Shown piece by piece: positions 1 through 8,585 of a DNA stretch of 64,000 nucleotides (positions within the stretch are counted from its first letter, which is position 1; each line of letters opens with the position of its first letter). Location: positions 1-64,000 of the forward strand of contig NZ_FOTQ01000007.1 of NCBI RefSeq assembly GCF_900114635.1. The letters are read 5' to 3'. The DNA comes from Shimia aestuarii (GTDB lineage: Bacteria; Pseudomonadota; Alphaproteobacteria; Rhodobacterales; Rhodobacteraceae). Under the pieces are notes generated by a model. That model did no database searches. It was not told the origin of the DNA and saw only the letters and a program-made list of their open reading frames with translations. A program made the translations under genes and the position numbers.

Positions 1-1
1 G

Positions 2-367
2 GGCACCGCCGAGGTCGAAAGCGCGCTGGTGGCGCATGCCGCCGTGGCCGAGGCCGCCGTGGTGGGCTATCCGCATGACATCAAGGGCCAGGGCATCTAT
101 TGCTATGTCACCCTGATGAACGACGTGGAGCCGTCGGACGAGCTGATGAAGGAACTGCGCACCTGGGTGCGCACCGAGATCGGCCCGATCGCCTCGCCCG
201 ACCTGATCCAGTGGGCCCCCGGCCTGCCCAAAACCCGCTCGGGCAAGATCATGCGCCGCATCCTGCGCAAAATCGCCGAAAACGACTACGGCGCCCTCGG
301 CGACACATCCACACTCGCGGACCCCTCCGTCGTCGACGACCTCATCGAAAACCGCATGAACCGCTAA
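2..367 (+). CDS. acs: Acetyl-CoA synthetase, C-terminal fragment (cut by window start)
   Basis: Only the last ~121 codons are present; the reading frame is open to base 2 and the start lies before the window. The enzyme activates acetate to acetyl-CoA through acetyl-AMP in the cytoplasm. The fragment is the mobile C-terminal domain of the adenylate-forming (ANL) superfamily. It carries the [11 protein letters not shown] motif, whose lysine is the catalytic residue of the adenylation half-reaction and the usual site of inhibitory acetylation. The tail with [12 protein letters not shown] is the standard end of bacterial Acs, so the gene is complete at its 3' end. A strong terminator follows about 45 bp after the stop. 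Propionyl-CoA synthetase shares this domain, but the tail favours Acs. Confidence 0.93.
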   Translation, partial: GTAEVESALVAHAAVAEAAVVGYPHDIKGQGIYCYVTLMNDVEPSDELMKELRTWVRTEIGPIASPDLIQWAPGLPKTRSGKIMRRILRKIAENDYGALGDTSTLADPSVVDDLIENRMNR

Positions 368-412
368 CACCTTCCCCTGCCCGCGCCCCGATGGGCGCGA
401 GCAATTCCTCAA

Positions 413-444
413 GGGGCCGGTCCCGCGATCGGCCCCCTTTTTTT
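413..444 (+). terminator. Rho-independent terminator of acs
   Basis: Stem GGGGCCG (413-419) pairs with CGGCCCC (430-436) across a 10-nt loop and is followed by C and a run of seven T (438-444). It lies just downstream of the acs stop codon on the same strand. Confidence 0.85.
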
Positions 445-521
445 GCGCGAGTCGAATTACCGCTCGTCAACCTGTGATTTAGTAGATTGCCAAATCAGAT
501 CGCAAATCCTAGCGTTTGATC

Positions 522-1430
522 ATGACCCAGGACCGCCCCCTTCTCGGCATCATGCTGATGCTTTGTTTCTGCGTACTCGCCCCGCTGGGCGATGCCGTTG
601 CCAAGATCCTGTCCAACGCGATTCCCATCGGCATGACCCTCCTTGTGCGGTTCGGCATCCAGGCGCTGGTCCTGATCCCGATCGTCATCTTCACCCGGCG
701 CCCTTGGCGCATGCGTCGGCGCACCCTGTCATTGGTCGTTCTGCGCACCGCACTGCACATCATCGGTATCGGGGCCATGTTCCTTGCCCTGCGCCACCTG
801 CCCCTTGCCGACGCCGTGGCCATTGCCTTTGTCATGCCCTTCCTGATGCTTCTGTTGGGGAAGTTCGTGCTCAATGAAGAGGTCGGCATGCGTCGCCTGA
901 TCGCCTGCGCCGTCGGATTCATCGGCACGCTGCTGGTGATCCAGCCCAGCTTTGCCGAGGTCGGCCCTCCAGCCCTGCTCCCCCTTGTCGTGGCGGTGGT
1001 CTTCGCGCTGTTCATGCTGGTCACACGCCAGATCGCCAAGGAAACCGACCCGATTTCACTTCAGGCCGTGAGCGGCGTCATGGCCGTGGTTGCGATCCTG
1101 CCAATGCTGGCCCTTGGCGCCGCCTTTGACCTGCCCGAACTGCAACTCGTCCGGCCAGACACGCAAACCGCCTGGCTTTTGCTGGTGATCGGCCTCATGG
1201 GCACCGCTGCGCACCTCTTGATGACATGGTCGCTGCGCTATGCACCCTCGACGACGCTGGCTCCGATGCAATACCTGGAAATACCCTTTGCCACGCTGAT
1301 CGGCTGGATCATCTTCCAGGATCTGCCCAACGGACTGGCGGCAATCGGTATCCTGATCACCATTGCCTCGGGTCTCTATATCGTCTTCAGAGAGCGTGCC
1401 ATGAGCCGCGTTGCGCCGCCAGTGCCCTAG
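522..1430 (+). CDS. DMT-superfamily (EamA) transporter
   Basis: A 302-residue inner-membrane protein made almost entirely of hydrophobic segments, consistent with the ten helices and two EamA repeats of drug/metabolite transporters. The first repeat runs to about residue 135 and the second from about 145 to 290; the internal loop contains the basic stretch RRPWRMRRRT. The substrate cannot be read from sequence; relatives export amino acids, nucleosides or S-adenosylmethionine. A TTG two codons upstream (516) could also start the frame, but the ATG at 522 gives the usual N terminus. No good Shine-Dalgarno sequence is visible. The 3' end overlaps the convergent thiamine pyrophosphokinase gene by 44 bp. 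Confidence 0.85.
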   Translation: MTQDRPLLGIMLMLCFCVLAPLGDAVAKILSNAIPIGMTLLVRFGIQALVLIPIVIFTRRPWRMRRRTLSLVVLRTALHIIGIGAMFLALRHLPLADAVAIAFVMPFLMLLLGKFVLNEEVGMRRLIACAVGFIGTLLVIQPSFAEVGPPALLPLVVAVVFALFMLVTRQIAKETDPISLQAVSGVMAVVAILPMLALGAAFDLPELQLVRPDTQTAWLLLVIGLMGTAAHLLMTWSLRYAPSTTLAPMQYLEIPFATLIGWIIFQDLPNGLAAIGILITIASGLYIVFRERAMSRVAPPVP

Positions 1431-2067
1431 CCACGCATTCCAGCCACTTGCGGGGCAGGATCACCAGCATCTTGGGCGCGGTCATCTCAAGCCGCACCGC
1501 CCCCATTGCCTCGTTTGACGTGCCGATACGTCCATCCGGCGTGAACACCAACCCGTTGATCGGCCACCGCAGCCCTTCGGACACGCCTTCTACAAGGCCC
1601 ATTGGAAACAGCGACACCCGCGTCCCCGCCTCAAGCGGCAATTCCAGAACCGGCGGGGCCAGAAAGGCGATATCCGTGTCGCTGAGCAGGATACAGCGTT
1701 TGTCCGGATGGCGCACCAGCCCGTTGTAACAGGCCAGCTGGTGATCCAGCCGCGCCCCCGTGAACCCGGCCCCGAGCAGAACCGGCGCCGCGACAGAACG
1801 CAACGCCTTGTCGAAATCCGTGCTTTCCTGTTCCGCGATCCGGTGGATCCTGTCTTCGGGAATCCCGGCTGCCACCAGCGCCGAAAGTGAGTCCATATCG
1901 CCAATCACAGCCTCGGGCATCAGCCCCAATGCGCGGCAATGCGCCCCGCCGCCATCCACGGCAACCAGCCGCCCGGCGGCGTCAAGGCATCGTTTCAGAT
2001 CATTTTTTGCCAGTTCGCCCGCACCGACCAAAGTGATTGGTTCCGAACTATCAACAATAACCGTCAT
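1387..2067 (-). CDS. Thiamine diphosphokinase (thiamine pyrophosphokinase)
   Basis: Converts thiamine plus ATP to thiamine diphosphate plus AMP in the cytoplasm. The protein (226 aa) shows the family signature: AVDGGGAHCRALGLMPEAV, then GDMDSL, then ESTDFDKAL, which binds Mg-ATP, and the GARLDHQL segment about 30 residues later. This start (ATG at 2067) is preceded on the minus strand by a G-rich GGGGGAAATCC stretch about 10 nt upstream; an in-frame ATG 16 codons further upstream (2115) has no ribosome site and adds residues unlike the family. The gene converges with and overlaps the 3' end of the DMT transporter gene. No thiamine riboswitch was recognised upstream. Confidence 0.9.
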   Translation of the reverse strand: MTVIVDSSEPITLVGAGELAKNDLKRCLDAAGRLVAVDGGGAHCRALGLMPEAVIGDMDSLSALVAAGIPEDRIHRIAEQESTDFDKALRSVAAPVLLGAGFTGARLDHQLACYNGLVRHPDKRCILLSDTDIAFLAPPVLELPLEAGTRVSLFPMGLVEGVSEGLRWPINGLVFTPDGRIGTSNEAMGAVRLEMTAPKMLVILPRKWLECVARALAAQRGSWHAL

Positions 2068-2208
2068 TTTGCCGGATTTCCCCCCGTTCTGATCGACAGG
2101 CCACAAATTGGCCATAAAATGATACCCTGCCTACCACAGAATCGGTCACGTTTCGTCGCTCCTGTCGTGGTAAACAGGATGTCGAGCAGTGCAAAGGACC
2201 CGCATTCC

Positions 2209-4401
2209 ATGGTGACGAATAACAAAGTACTCACGGTTTCCTATGGGACGTTTTCCTGTACCCTTGAAGGGTTCGAGGACTCTTTCGATACGATGAAAGC
2301 CATTGCGGAATATTTCCGCGATCTGGCCGCAGACGACCGATATTTCGGTGCCGAGCCTCCGACACCTGACGCCGAAATGCTCGCCCGCATCGCCGAACGC
2401 GAGATCGAACGACGGGTCCAGGCACGCGTCGATCACGGAGCAATCGTGCTGAGCGCCGCGGCTGCCGCATCCCCGGCAGCGGCAGAGACCTCTGTCGCCG
2501 ACCCGGTTGAAGAAACCAAAGCGCCTGCGCCGAAGCAGGACGTCAGCGAAGAAGTAACCGAAGTCGCGGAAGCTGCCGAAACCATCGAATCCGACGAAAC
2601 CGATCAGGCTGTCGTTGCCACCCTCACGGACGAGGCCGCTCCTGCGCAGCAGGCCGAGCCGGAGGAAGTTGAATCCGAAGAAACCGGGGTGGCCGCCGAG
2701 GCGGCAGAAACGGACCAAGGCGCGGATACGGACGAAGACGCTGTCGAAGATGTCATGTCACAGGCTGCGGAAGAACGTTCCGAAACGGCTTTCCCCGTTG
2801 CCGAAGAGCCGGGCACCCCGATCATCGAAGCCACCGACTCTGATGAAATCGAAGACGCGTTGGAAATGGACACGTCTGCCGAGACTGCCGAAGCGCTTCC
2901 CGAAGCCGAAGACATCGTCGAAGAAGAACTCGCCGAATTCGTCGACGAAGCAGAAACACTTGAGGACGAAATCTTCGCCGAGGCAGATGAAGGCACCGCC
3001 CCGGTTGTCGCCGAAGAGGCGGCAGACGCCGAAGATGCGTTCGCCGACTGGGACGATGAAGAAGACGACGTCGACCCGGAATACGAGGTCAACTCGATCG
3101 CCGCCAAGCTCGAGCGCATCCGCGCAGTGGTATCGCGCGTCGAAGAAGAGCCCGAAGATGACTTCTCCGAAGACGAACATGCCGAAGACGTCCCCGCAGA
3201 AGACACCTTCCTTGCCGATACTGTGCATCAGGTCGAAGAAGCGCTCGCCGCTGAAGACCAGCCCGAGGACACGCCCCAGCCGCTGCGCGCCCGCGTCGTG
3301 CGCATGAAACGTGCCGATTTCGAAGAAGCCGTCGCTTCCGGCCTGCTCGAAGCTGAGCCGGTTGAGGATGACGAGGACGAAGACATGTCCCTTGAGGACG
3401 GAACCAGCCTCTCGCCCGAGGACGAAGCCGAACTTCTCGCGGAACTGGCCGAGGTCGAAGCCGAGCTTGATGTGCTCGCCTCTTACGAGGATGACGCCGA
3501 TGAGACCGTTTCTGAGGAGCGTGCGGAAGCCGAGGCCCCCACGCAAACCGAAGAGGACGACGAACCGTTCGTCCTGACCGATGCGGTCGAAACACCCGAT
3601 GAAGATCCGGCCCCCAAGGCATCCGAACAGCTTGCCGAAGCCGCTGGCGGCGGGGATGACCTGTCCCGCCTGATGGCCAAGGCCGAAAGCGAAATGCAAG
3701 AGCCGGTGGGCAAGGGCCGCCGTCAGGCAATCGCCCATTTGCGGGCCGCCGTAAAGGCGACCAAGGCCGAGAAAGAGGCCGGGAACGATATGTCGCGCCG
3801 CGACCACTCCGAGGCGTATCGCGATGATCTGGCCAGCGTTGTGCGCGCGGTCCCCGGCGGTGCGAGCGCGGACAAACCCCGCGAGCGCAGCGAAGCGCCG
3901 CTCAAGCTGGTGGCCGCACAGCGAGTCGACGCCCCCGCGCCCGCCCCGGAGCGCGATCCCGCACCCGAAGTGGCCGAGGCCGCCAAAGCCGCAGAACCGG
4001 CCCCCGACACCGCACCGCGCGCGCCCGTGCGTCCGCGCCGCGTCTCCGCCGAGCGGATCGACCGCGAGGAGCTCGCCCGCAATGCCGCGCCGGTTGGCAC
4101 CTCGGCCAAGGTTCAGGGAGATTTTCAAGCCTATGCCACCAGCGTCGGCGCCACGCGCCTTCCCGAAGTTCTCGAAGCGGCAGCGGCCTATCTCACCTTC
4201 GTCGAGGGCCACGACCGGTTCTCGCGCCCGATGCTGATGCGCATGGCGCGCGACGCCAACGAAGACGAATTCTCCCGCGAGATCGGCCTGCGCAGCTTCG
4301 GCCAACTCCTGCGTGAGAAAAAGATCGAGAAGATCGCCGGCGGCCGCTTCACGGCCAAACCCTCCATCGGCTTCAAGCCCGATGACAGGGCCGTCGGATA
4401 A
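2209..4401 (+). CDS. Large acidic, low-complexity conserved protein (function unknown)
   Basis: A 730-residue protein with three parts. Residues 1-70 look folded (a short beta-rich start with VSYGTFSCTLEGF, then FDTMKAIAEYFRDLA). Roughly residues 75-560 are a very long Glu/Asp/Ala-rich region that is surely disordered and strongly acidic. Residues ~640-730 again look folded and end in a winged-helix-like stretch (EIGLRSFGQLLREKKIEKI). I recall Rhodobacterales relatives labelled CheA-like, but I see no histidine-kinase or HPt motif to support that. The start at 2209 has AAAGGA 10 nt upstream; in-frame upstream starts (2179, 1939) lack a well-spaced site. It is transcribed divergently from thiamine pyrophosphokinase and ends at a bidirectional terminator. 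Confidence 0.75.
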   Translation: MVTNNKVLTVSYGTFSCTLEGFEDSFDTMKAIAEYFRDLAADDRYFGAEPPTPDAEMLARIAEREIERRVQARVDHGAIVLSAAAAASPAAAETSVADPVEETKAPAPKQDVSEEVTEVAEAAETIESDETDQAVVATLTDEAAPAQQAEPEEVESEETGVAAEAAETDQGADTDEDAVEDVMSQAAEERSETAFPVAEEPGTPIIEATDSDEIEDALEMDTSAETAEALPEAEDIVEEELAEFVDEAETLEDEIFAEADEGTAPVVAEEAADAEDAFADWDDEEDDVDPEYEVNSIAAKLERIRAVVSRVEEEPEDDFSEDEHAEDVPAEDTFLADTVHQVEEALAAEDQPEDTPQPLRARVVRMKRADFEEAVASGLLEAEPVEDDEDEDMSLEDGTSLSPEDEAELLAELAEVEAELDVLASYEDDADETVSEERAEAEAPTQTEEDDEPFVLTDAVETPDEDPAPKASEQLAEAAGGGDDLSRLMAKAESEMQEPVGKGRRQAIAHLRAAVKATKAEKEAGNDMSRRDHSEAYRDDLASVVRAVPGGASADKPRERSEAPLKLVAAQRVDAPAPAPERDPAPEVAEAAKAAEPAPDTAPRAPVRPRRVSAERIDREELARNAAPVGTSAKVQGDFQAYATSVGATRLPEVLEAAAAYLTFVEGHDRFSRPMLMRMARDANEDEFSREIGLRSFGQLLREKKIEKIAGGRFTAKPSIGFKPDDRAVG

Positions 4402-4418
4402 ACACCTGTAAGTCAAAG

Positions 4419-4447
4419 AAAAAAGGCGCCCCAAGGGGCGCCTTTTT
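4419..4447. terminator. Bidirectional Rho-independent terminator
   Basis: Stem GGCGCCCC (4425-4432) / GGGGCGCC (4435-4442) with a 2-nt AA loop, flanked by six A on the left and five T on the right. It lies between the acidic-protein gene (+) and the DUF2842 gene (-), so it can stop transcripts from both sides. Confidence 0.9.
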
Positions 4448-4674
4448 CAGTTCTCGGAATCGGCATCCGGGTCCGGTTGCCCGATCCCCTTGAACAGGGA
4501 TTTGAATGGCAAAATCCACAGGATCCCCAATAGCACATAGACCCCAAGCTCCACCAGGATCGACGGTCGATTGATCAACGCGACAACATTGACGGCCAGG
4601 ATGATGTAAATCGGCAGCCCCACGACCAGCACAAGCAAAGCCAGCCGCTTGCGGGTCTTGTATTTCAAAGCCAT
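4447..4674 (-). CDS. DUF2842 small membrane protein
   Basis: A 75-residue protein with a basic N terminus (MALKYKTRKR) and two predicted transmembrane helices (about residues 12-32 and 40-58), ending in an acidic tail. The length and layout match the alphaproteobacterial DUF2842 family, which has no assigned function. It lies downstream of purA on the same strand with a 33-bp gap that contains a GGAGAC ribosome site, so it is probably cotranscribed with purA. Its stop codon overlaps the T-tract of the bidirectional terminator. Confidence 0.8.
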   Translation of the reverse strand: MALKYKTRKRLALLVLVVGLPIYIILAVNVVALINRPSILVELGVYVLLGILWILPFKSLFKGIGQPDPDADSEN

Positions 4675-4707
4675 GCGCGCGTCTCCTTTTTCAAGGCCGT
4701 TACGGTC

Positions 4708-6003
4708 CTAGTCGGCAAACGGATCTGTCACGAGGATCGTATCTTCGCGCTCGGGACTGGTCGACAGCATCGCCACCGGGCAATCAATCAGCTCTTCCAC
4801 GCGACGCACATACTTGATCGCATTTGCCGGAAGATCGGCCCAGCTGCGCGCGCCCTCTGTCGATTCCGACCAGCCCGGAAGCTCTTCGTAAATCGGCGTG
4901 CAACGGGCTTGCTGATCCGCCGCCGTCGGCAGGTAATCCAGCCGCTCTCCATCGAGATCATAGCCGACACAGATCTTCAGCGTCTCGAACCCGTCCAGTA
5001 CGTCCAGCTTGGTCAGCGCAATGCCGCTCACCCCGCTCGTGGCACAGGTCTGGCGCAGCAGCGCCGCATCGAACCAGCCACAACGCCGCTTGCGCCCGGT
5101 GGTGGTGCCGAACTCATGGCCCCGCTCGCCCAGCCGCTGTCCGTCATCATCAAACAGCTCGGTCGGGAACGGCCCCTCGCCCACACGGGTGGTGTATGCT
5201 TTCACGATGCCCAGCACGAAGTCGATCGAATTCGGCCCGATGCCAACCCCGGTCGCCGACTGTCCGGCAATAACATTCGACGAGGTCACAAAGGGATAGG
5301 TGCCAAAATCAATGTCCAGAAGCGCGCCCTGCGCCCCTTCAAACAGGATCCGCTTGCCCGCTTTGCGTTTCTCGTTGAGAACCTTCCACACCGGCGCCGC
5401 GAAGGGCAGGATCTGGGGGGCAATCTCTTTCAACTGCGCAATCAGCGCATCGCGGTCCACCGGCTCGATGCCAAGCCCCTTGCGCAGCGGATCATGGTGC
5501 TGCAGAGCCCGGTCAACACGCGCCTCAAGCGTCGCCTCATCTGCCAGGTCCATGACCCGAACCGCACGGCGCCCGACCTTGTCCTCGTAACAGGGGCCAA
5601 TGCCGCGCCCGGTCGTGCCGATCTTGGTGCCCTTGCTGGCCGCTTCCTCGCGCGCCCGGTCCAATTCGCCGTGGATCGGCAGAATCAGCGGCGTGTTTTC
5701 CGCGATCATCAGCGTTTCCGGGCTGATCTCGACGCCCTGTGCGCGCACGGTTTCGATCTCGTTGACCAGGTGCCAGGGGTCGAGAACAACCCCGTTGCCG
5801 ATCACGCTCAGCTTGCCGCCGCGCACGACACCCGAAGGCAACGCGTGCAGCTTGTAGACCTTGCCGTCAATGACCAGCGTATGCCCGGCATTGTGACCGC
5901 CCTGAAACCGCGCGATCACATCCGCACGCTCACTCAACCAGTCGACGATCTTGCCTTTTCCCTCGTCGCCCCACTGAGCGCCGACGACAACCACATTGGC
6001 CAT
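4708..6003 (-). CDS. purA: Adenylosuccinate synthetase
   Basis: Joins IMP and aspartate using GTP to give adenylosuccinate, the first committed step from IMP to AMP. The protein is 431 aa, the normal family length. It begins [17 protein letters not shown], the GTP-binding P-loop equivalent with the catalytic Asp, followed by GGHNAGHT with the catalytic His, [14 protein letters not shown], and [22 protein letters not shown]. The start at 6003 has AAAGGA 7 nt upstream; an in-frame ATG nine codons earlier is less likely. The downstream neighbour is the DUF2842 gene; the upstream neighbour diverges. Confidence 0.97.
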   Translation of the reverse strand: MANVVVVGAQWGDEGKGKIVDWLSERADVIARFQGGHNAGHTLVIDGKVYKLHALPSGVVRGGKLSVIGNGVVLDPWHLVNEIETVRAQGVEISPETLMIAENTPLILPIHGELDRAREEAASKGTKIGTTGRGIGPCYEDKVGRRAVRVMDLADEATLEARVDRALQHHDPLRKGLGIEPVDRDALIAQLKEIAPQILPFAAPVWKVLNEKRKAGKRILFEGAQGALLDIDFGTYPFVTSSNVIAGQSATGVGIGPNSIDFVLGIVKAYTTRVGEGPFPTELFDDDGQRLGERGHEFGTTTGRKRRCGWFDAALLRQTCATSGVSGIALTKLDVLDGFETLKICVGYDLDGERLDYLPTAADQQARCTPIYEELPGWSESTEGARSWADLPANAIKYVRRVEELIDCPVAMLSTSPEREDTILVTDPFAD

Positions 6004-6148
6004 GTCCGAGTCCTTTATATCCGGTGTCAAACCCGCGCCCTTTTAGCCATGTTGAACGCGACACGAAACCGCAAATGTGCCGCAGCACTGGACAGAGCGC
6101 CCCATTTCGCGCAAAGCATAAGAAAAAAAGCCGAACAAGGGGTCCAAA

Positions 6149-6544
6149 ATGGGGCTGTTGCTGCGTTGGGTCTTTGCCTTCCTGCTTCTGGCACTGACCT
6201 TCAACCCAACCGAGTGGAGCTACGTCCACTGGAGCATGGAAAACTACATCGAGGAAATGCCGCTGACAGTGCTTCTGGGGCTGCTGCTGCTGATCGGCTA
6301 TATCATCTACCTGCGCGCCACGCTCCGCTCGATCGGGGGGTTTGGCATGCTTCTGGTCCTGGCGGTGGTCGCTGCGCTCGTCTGGGTTCTCTATGACTGG
6401 AACATGCTTGATCTGGACAACCGCGACATGAACACCTGGATCGCCATCCTTGCACTGTCGATCGTGCTGGGTGTCGGTCTTGGGTGGTCCATCGTCCGCC
6501 GAATGCTGTCCGGCCAGTACGACATGGACGATGTGGACAGCTGA
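6149..6544 (+). CDS. DUF6524-type four-helix membrane protein
   Basis: A 131-residue integral membrane protein with four hydrophobic segments (about residues 3-20, 40-60, 68-85 and 98-117) and an acidic C terminus (YDMDDVDS). The NPTEWSYVHW segment after the first helix resembles the DUF6524 family. The function is unknown. An AAGGGG ribosome site lies 7 nt before the ATG. It is divergent from purA, and a REP-like repeat lies just behind its stop codon. Confidence 0.7.
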   Translation: MGLLLRWVFAFLLLALTFNPTEWSYVHWSMENYIEEMPLTVLLGLLLLIGYIIYLRATLRSIGGFGMLLVLAVVAALVWVLYDWNMLDLDNRDMNTWIAILALSIVLGVGLGWSIVRRMLSGQYDMDDVDS

Positions 6545-6555
6545 CAGGTCCGCAA

Positions 6556-6616
6556 GGGGCGCTGCCCCCGCCGCAGCAAGCTGCGTCTCCCCCGGGGTAT
6601 TTCCGGAAAAAGAAAG
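6556..6616 (+). repeat. Dispersed REP-like element, copy 1
   Basis: A short hairpin GGGGC-GCT-GCCCC (6556-6568) is followed after an 18-nt spacer by a conserved tail reading CCCCCGGGGTATTTCCGG then AAAAAGAAAG. The same hairpin-plus-tail layout occurs in inverted orientation at 58637-58717. From memory, such elements are common after genes in Rhodobacteraceae. It sits in the convergent gap between the DUF6524 gene and the nitrile hydratase operon and may act as a transcript end. Confidence 0.65.
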
Positions 6617-6669
6617 ATCACCCCCGCGCAGTCTTTTGCCCGAGCCGACCAACATGAGGGCTGGCGTCT

Positions 6670-6987
6670 TTAACGCGACAGTTTCACCGGCGATCCGTGC
6701 GGCGTGTTCAGATAGGCCGTCTCCCAGGCCGCGCGCATGGCCTCTACCGCCTCTGCTTCTGCCAGACCTTTTTCGCGCAGCAGGTTTTCCAGGGTCTCAA
6801 GCCAGGCAAGAAAATAGTCATCCCCCCCATCGAGCGCCCGGGAGACCCCATGCCGCTTGAGTGTCTCGCCAAAGGCTTGCGTCCAGCTCGGCCAGTCGAA
6901 ATGCCCGGCTTCATTGAGAAACACCGTCAAGGCAAAGACCTGCGCGTGCCAGGGCGCTTCGAATACGGGGTCGGGACGCGCGCTCAT
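6670..6987 (-). CDS. Nitrile hydratase accessory (activator) protein
   Basis: A 105-residue protein homologous to the N-terminal region of nitrile hydratase beta and to the small activators that deliver cobalt and help maturation of the alpha-subunit metal site. Diagnostic stretches are FEAPWHAQVFALTVFLNEAGHFDWPSW and YFLAWLETLENLL. The ATG at 6987 overlaps the beta-subunit stop by 4 bp (ATGA), which fixes the start against an in-frame ATG eight codons upstream. It is the third gene of the alpha-beta-activator operon. Confidence 0.88.
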   Translation of the reverse strand: MSARPDPVFEAPWHAQVFALTVFLNEAGHFDWPSWTQAFGETLKRHGVSRALDGGDDYFLAWLETLENLLREKGLAEAEAVEAMRAAWETAYLNTPHGSPVKLSR

Positions 6988-7652
6988 ACCGGCTCCAGAT
7001 AGCTTTGCCACATGTCCACAACCACCTCGTCACCTTCAGCCGCGTCTTCGCCCCAGACATCCCGCGCCGAAAACGCCACCGCATAGAGAGGCTCGGGACA
7101 GTCGCCAAACCCGTGCGCGCTTGCATCAGGCAGCACATGCACGCCATGCAAAAGCACGATCTCGCCCGGCATACCCGCCGCATAGGATGGCAGGCGCGTA
7201 TGCCCCCCGCTCACCCGGGTGTTGCGCGCGGGGTGGCGCGACCGCACTCGATCCCCTTTTGCAAACCGGGGCGCTGTACCATCGCGCTCATAGGGGCTTC
7301 CAGCAGCGAGAACATCTGCCACGGCCTCTGCCTTCAAAACCCGCTCTGCGAGTTCGGAAACCGACGTTGCATGACCGGAGGACAGTTCCTCCTCGCTGAC
7401 AACCCCGGTCCTGACCAGCAGATCCGCCAGCGCCGCCAGCCATTTTTCATAGTAGGAAAACCGCGCATAGTCTTTTGGGCTCAGGCATTCCCGCGCGTGG
7501 CGCGAGGTATCGATATTCCATTTCCCAAGGGCTCCGGCCGCCAGCGTCAATGCCAGCGCACGCGCGTGCCAGTCCTCGGCATAGACGGCATTGTCCGCCG
7601 GGTTCACCGCGCCATCCCCGTGGCGCCCGCCCATGTCATGCACCCGGCTCAT
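6984..7652 (-). CDS. nthB: Nitrile hydratase subunit beta
   Basis: The beta subunit of the heterodimeric enzyme that hydrates nitriles to amides in the cytoplasm. The 222-residue protein starts [12 protein letters not shown], typical of the family, and ends with the beta-barrel domain containing [18 protein letters not shown] and [15 protein letters not shown]. Conserved arginines that contact the alpha-subunit metal claw are expected in this family. The start overlaps the alpha stop by ATGA and the stop overlaps the activator start by ATGA, so all three genes are translationally coupled. Confidence 0.93.
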   Translation of the reverse strand: MSRVHDMGGRHGDGAVNPADNAVYAEDWHARALALTLAAGALGKWNIDTSRHARECLSPKDYARFSYYEKWLAALADLLVRTGVVSEEELSSGHATSVSELAERVLKAEAVADVLAAGSPYERDGTAPRFAKGDRVRSRHPARNTRVSGGHTRLPSYAAGMPGEIVLLHGVHVLPDASAHGFGDCPEPLYAVAFSARDVWGEDAAEGDEVVVDMWQSYLEPV

Positions 7653-8263
7653 GTTGCGGGTCCTTCGGCCAAACCTGTGCCAACCATGGAATCACGCGTG
7701 ATCAGCGCCGCGAGATCCTCTTCGGACCAGCCTTCCGTCCCTTCCGGGCGCTGAGGTACCACCAGATAGCGAATCTCGGCGGTTGAATCCCAGACCCGGA
7801 CCTTGACGTCATCGGGCAGGTTGACCCCGAACTCGGCAAGCACCTTGCGTGGTTCGCGCACCACGCGCGCCCGATAGGCATCCGACTTGTACCACCCCGG
7901 CGGGATGCCCAGCAAAGGCCACGGGTAACAGCTGCATAGCGTACAGACGACGACGTTATGAACCGCGTCGGTGTTCTCGACGAACACCATATGTTCGCCC
8001 TGCCGCCCATAAAGCCCCATCTCGCGCAATCCCGGCATCGGGTCGCGCAGCATTTCTTCACGGAAGGCCGGGTCGTTCCACATCTTTGCCACCACCCGCG
8101 CGCCGTTCTTCGGCCCGATCCGGTTCTGGTAGGTGTCGATGATCTCATCCAGAGCGGCCGGATCCACCAGCCCCTTCTCGGTTAGGATAGTTTCGAGTGC
8201 GCGCACCCGCAACGCGGGGTCCGGGGGCAACAATGAATGCGGGTGGTCGTGATCATGTGGCAT
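7649..8263 (-). CDS. nthA: Nitrile hydratase subunit alpha, cobalt type
   Basis: The catalytic subunit (204 aa). The metal-binding claw is VCTLCSC with Cys107, Cys110, Ser111 and Cys112. Threonine between the first Cys and Leu is the hallmark of cobalt-type enzymes, whereas iron types have Ser. Two of these cysteines are normally oxidised to sulfinic and sulfenic acids. The sequence around [14 protein letters not shown] and [19 protein letters not shown] is standard. I chose the His-rich start MPHDHDHPH (ATG at 8263), common in relatives; the frame stays open another 90 codons upstream, but that part has no family similarity. There is no strong Shine-Dalgarno sequence. Confidence 0.93.
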   Translation of the reverse strand: MPHDHDHPHSLLPPDPALRVRALETILTEKGLVDPAALDEIIDTYQNRIGPKNGARVVAKMWNDPAFREEMLRDPMPGLREMGLYGRQGEHMVFVENTDAVHNVVVCTLCSCYPWPLLGIPPGWYKSDAYRARVVREPRKVLAEFGVNLPDDVKVRVWDSTAEIRYLVVPQRPEGTEGWSEEDLAALITRDSMVGTGLAEGPAT

Positions 8264-8585
8264 GCACAATGCTTGCCATCGTCCGTCCAACCTGTCCAGC
8301 ATGTCGCGGCGGCACACGGGATTTCCCTCCACGGGTCTGTTCCTGCATGCGCTGGCGGCAAACCGCGGCTTTCCGACGCCCCGTCCCGATGCGCCAGCCA
8401 CTTTCGGGCACCACGGCGGAGCGATTTCCGCCTCGACCCGGACGATTGCTTTCTCTTTTGAACAAACTGGCGGGACCCGGGTTTGGCCAGCTGACAAACA
8501 CGCGGTCGGAAACCGTCTTGCCCCCCGGGCCAAACTTGCCTACATAGCGCGCTGAACCAACCGAACGCTCGCTTTACAGGTCTCC
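8264..8585. other. Intergenic region between nthA and secG
   Basis: About 320 bp separating the divergent nitrile hydratase operon and secG. Short open frames cross it but none has a ribosome site or a recognisable product. It must carry both promoters. Apart from the candidate secG promoter listed separately, I see no repeat, hairpin or operator. Confidence 0.5.
8518..8546 (+). promoter_or_regulatory. Candidate sigma-70 promoter of secG
   Basis: TTGCCC (8518-8523) and TACATA (8541-8546) are separated by 17 bp, 40 bp before the secG ATG. The match is partial, and the call rests on spacing and position only. Confidence 0.3.

Noticed and set aside
2758..4434. 558-codon open frame on the minus strand opposite the acidic-protein gene
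   Set aside because: It is the antisense shadow of a GC-rich, Glu/Ala-biased gene: the translation is Gly/Phe/Arg-rich low complexity, has no ribosome site, and ends across the terminator.
4909..6396. 495-codon + strand frame opposite purA
   Set aside because: Shadow of purA running into the DUF6524 gene; no motif and no ribosome site.
8264..8533. N-terminal extension of nitrile hydratase alpha or a separate small gene
   Set aside because: The translation is Arg/Pro/Ala-rich with no similarity, and relatives start at the His-rich MPHDHD sequence.
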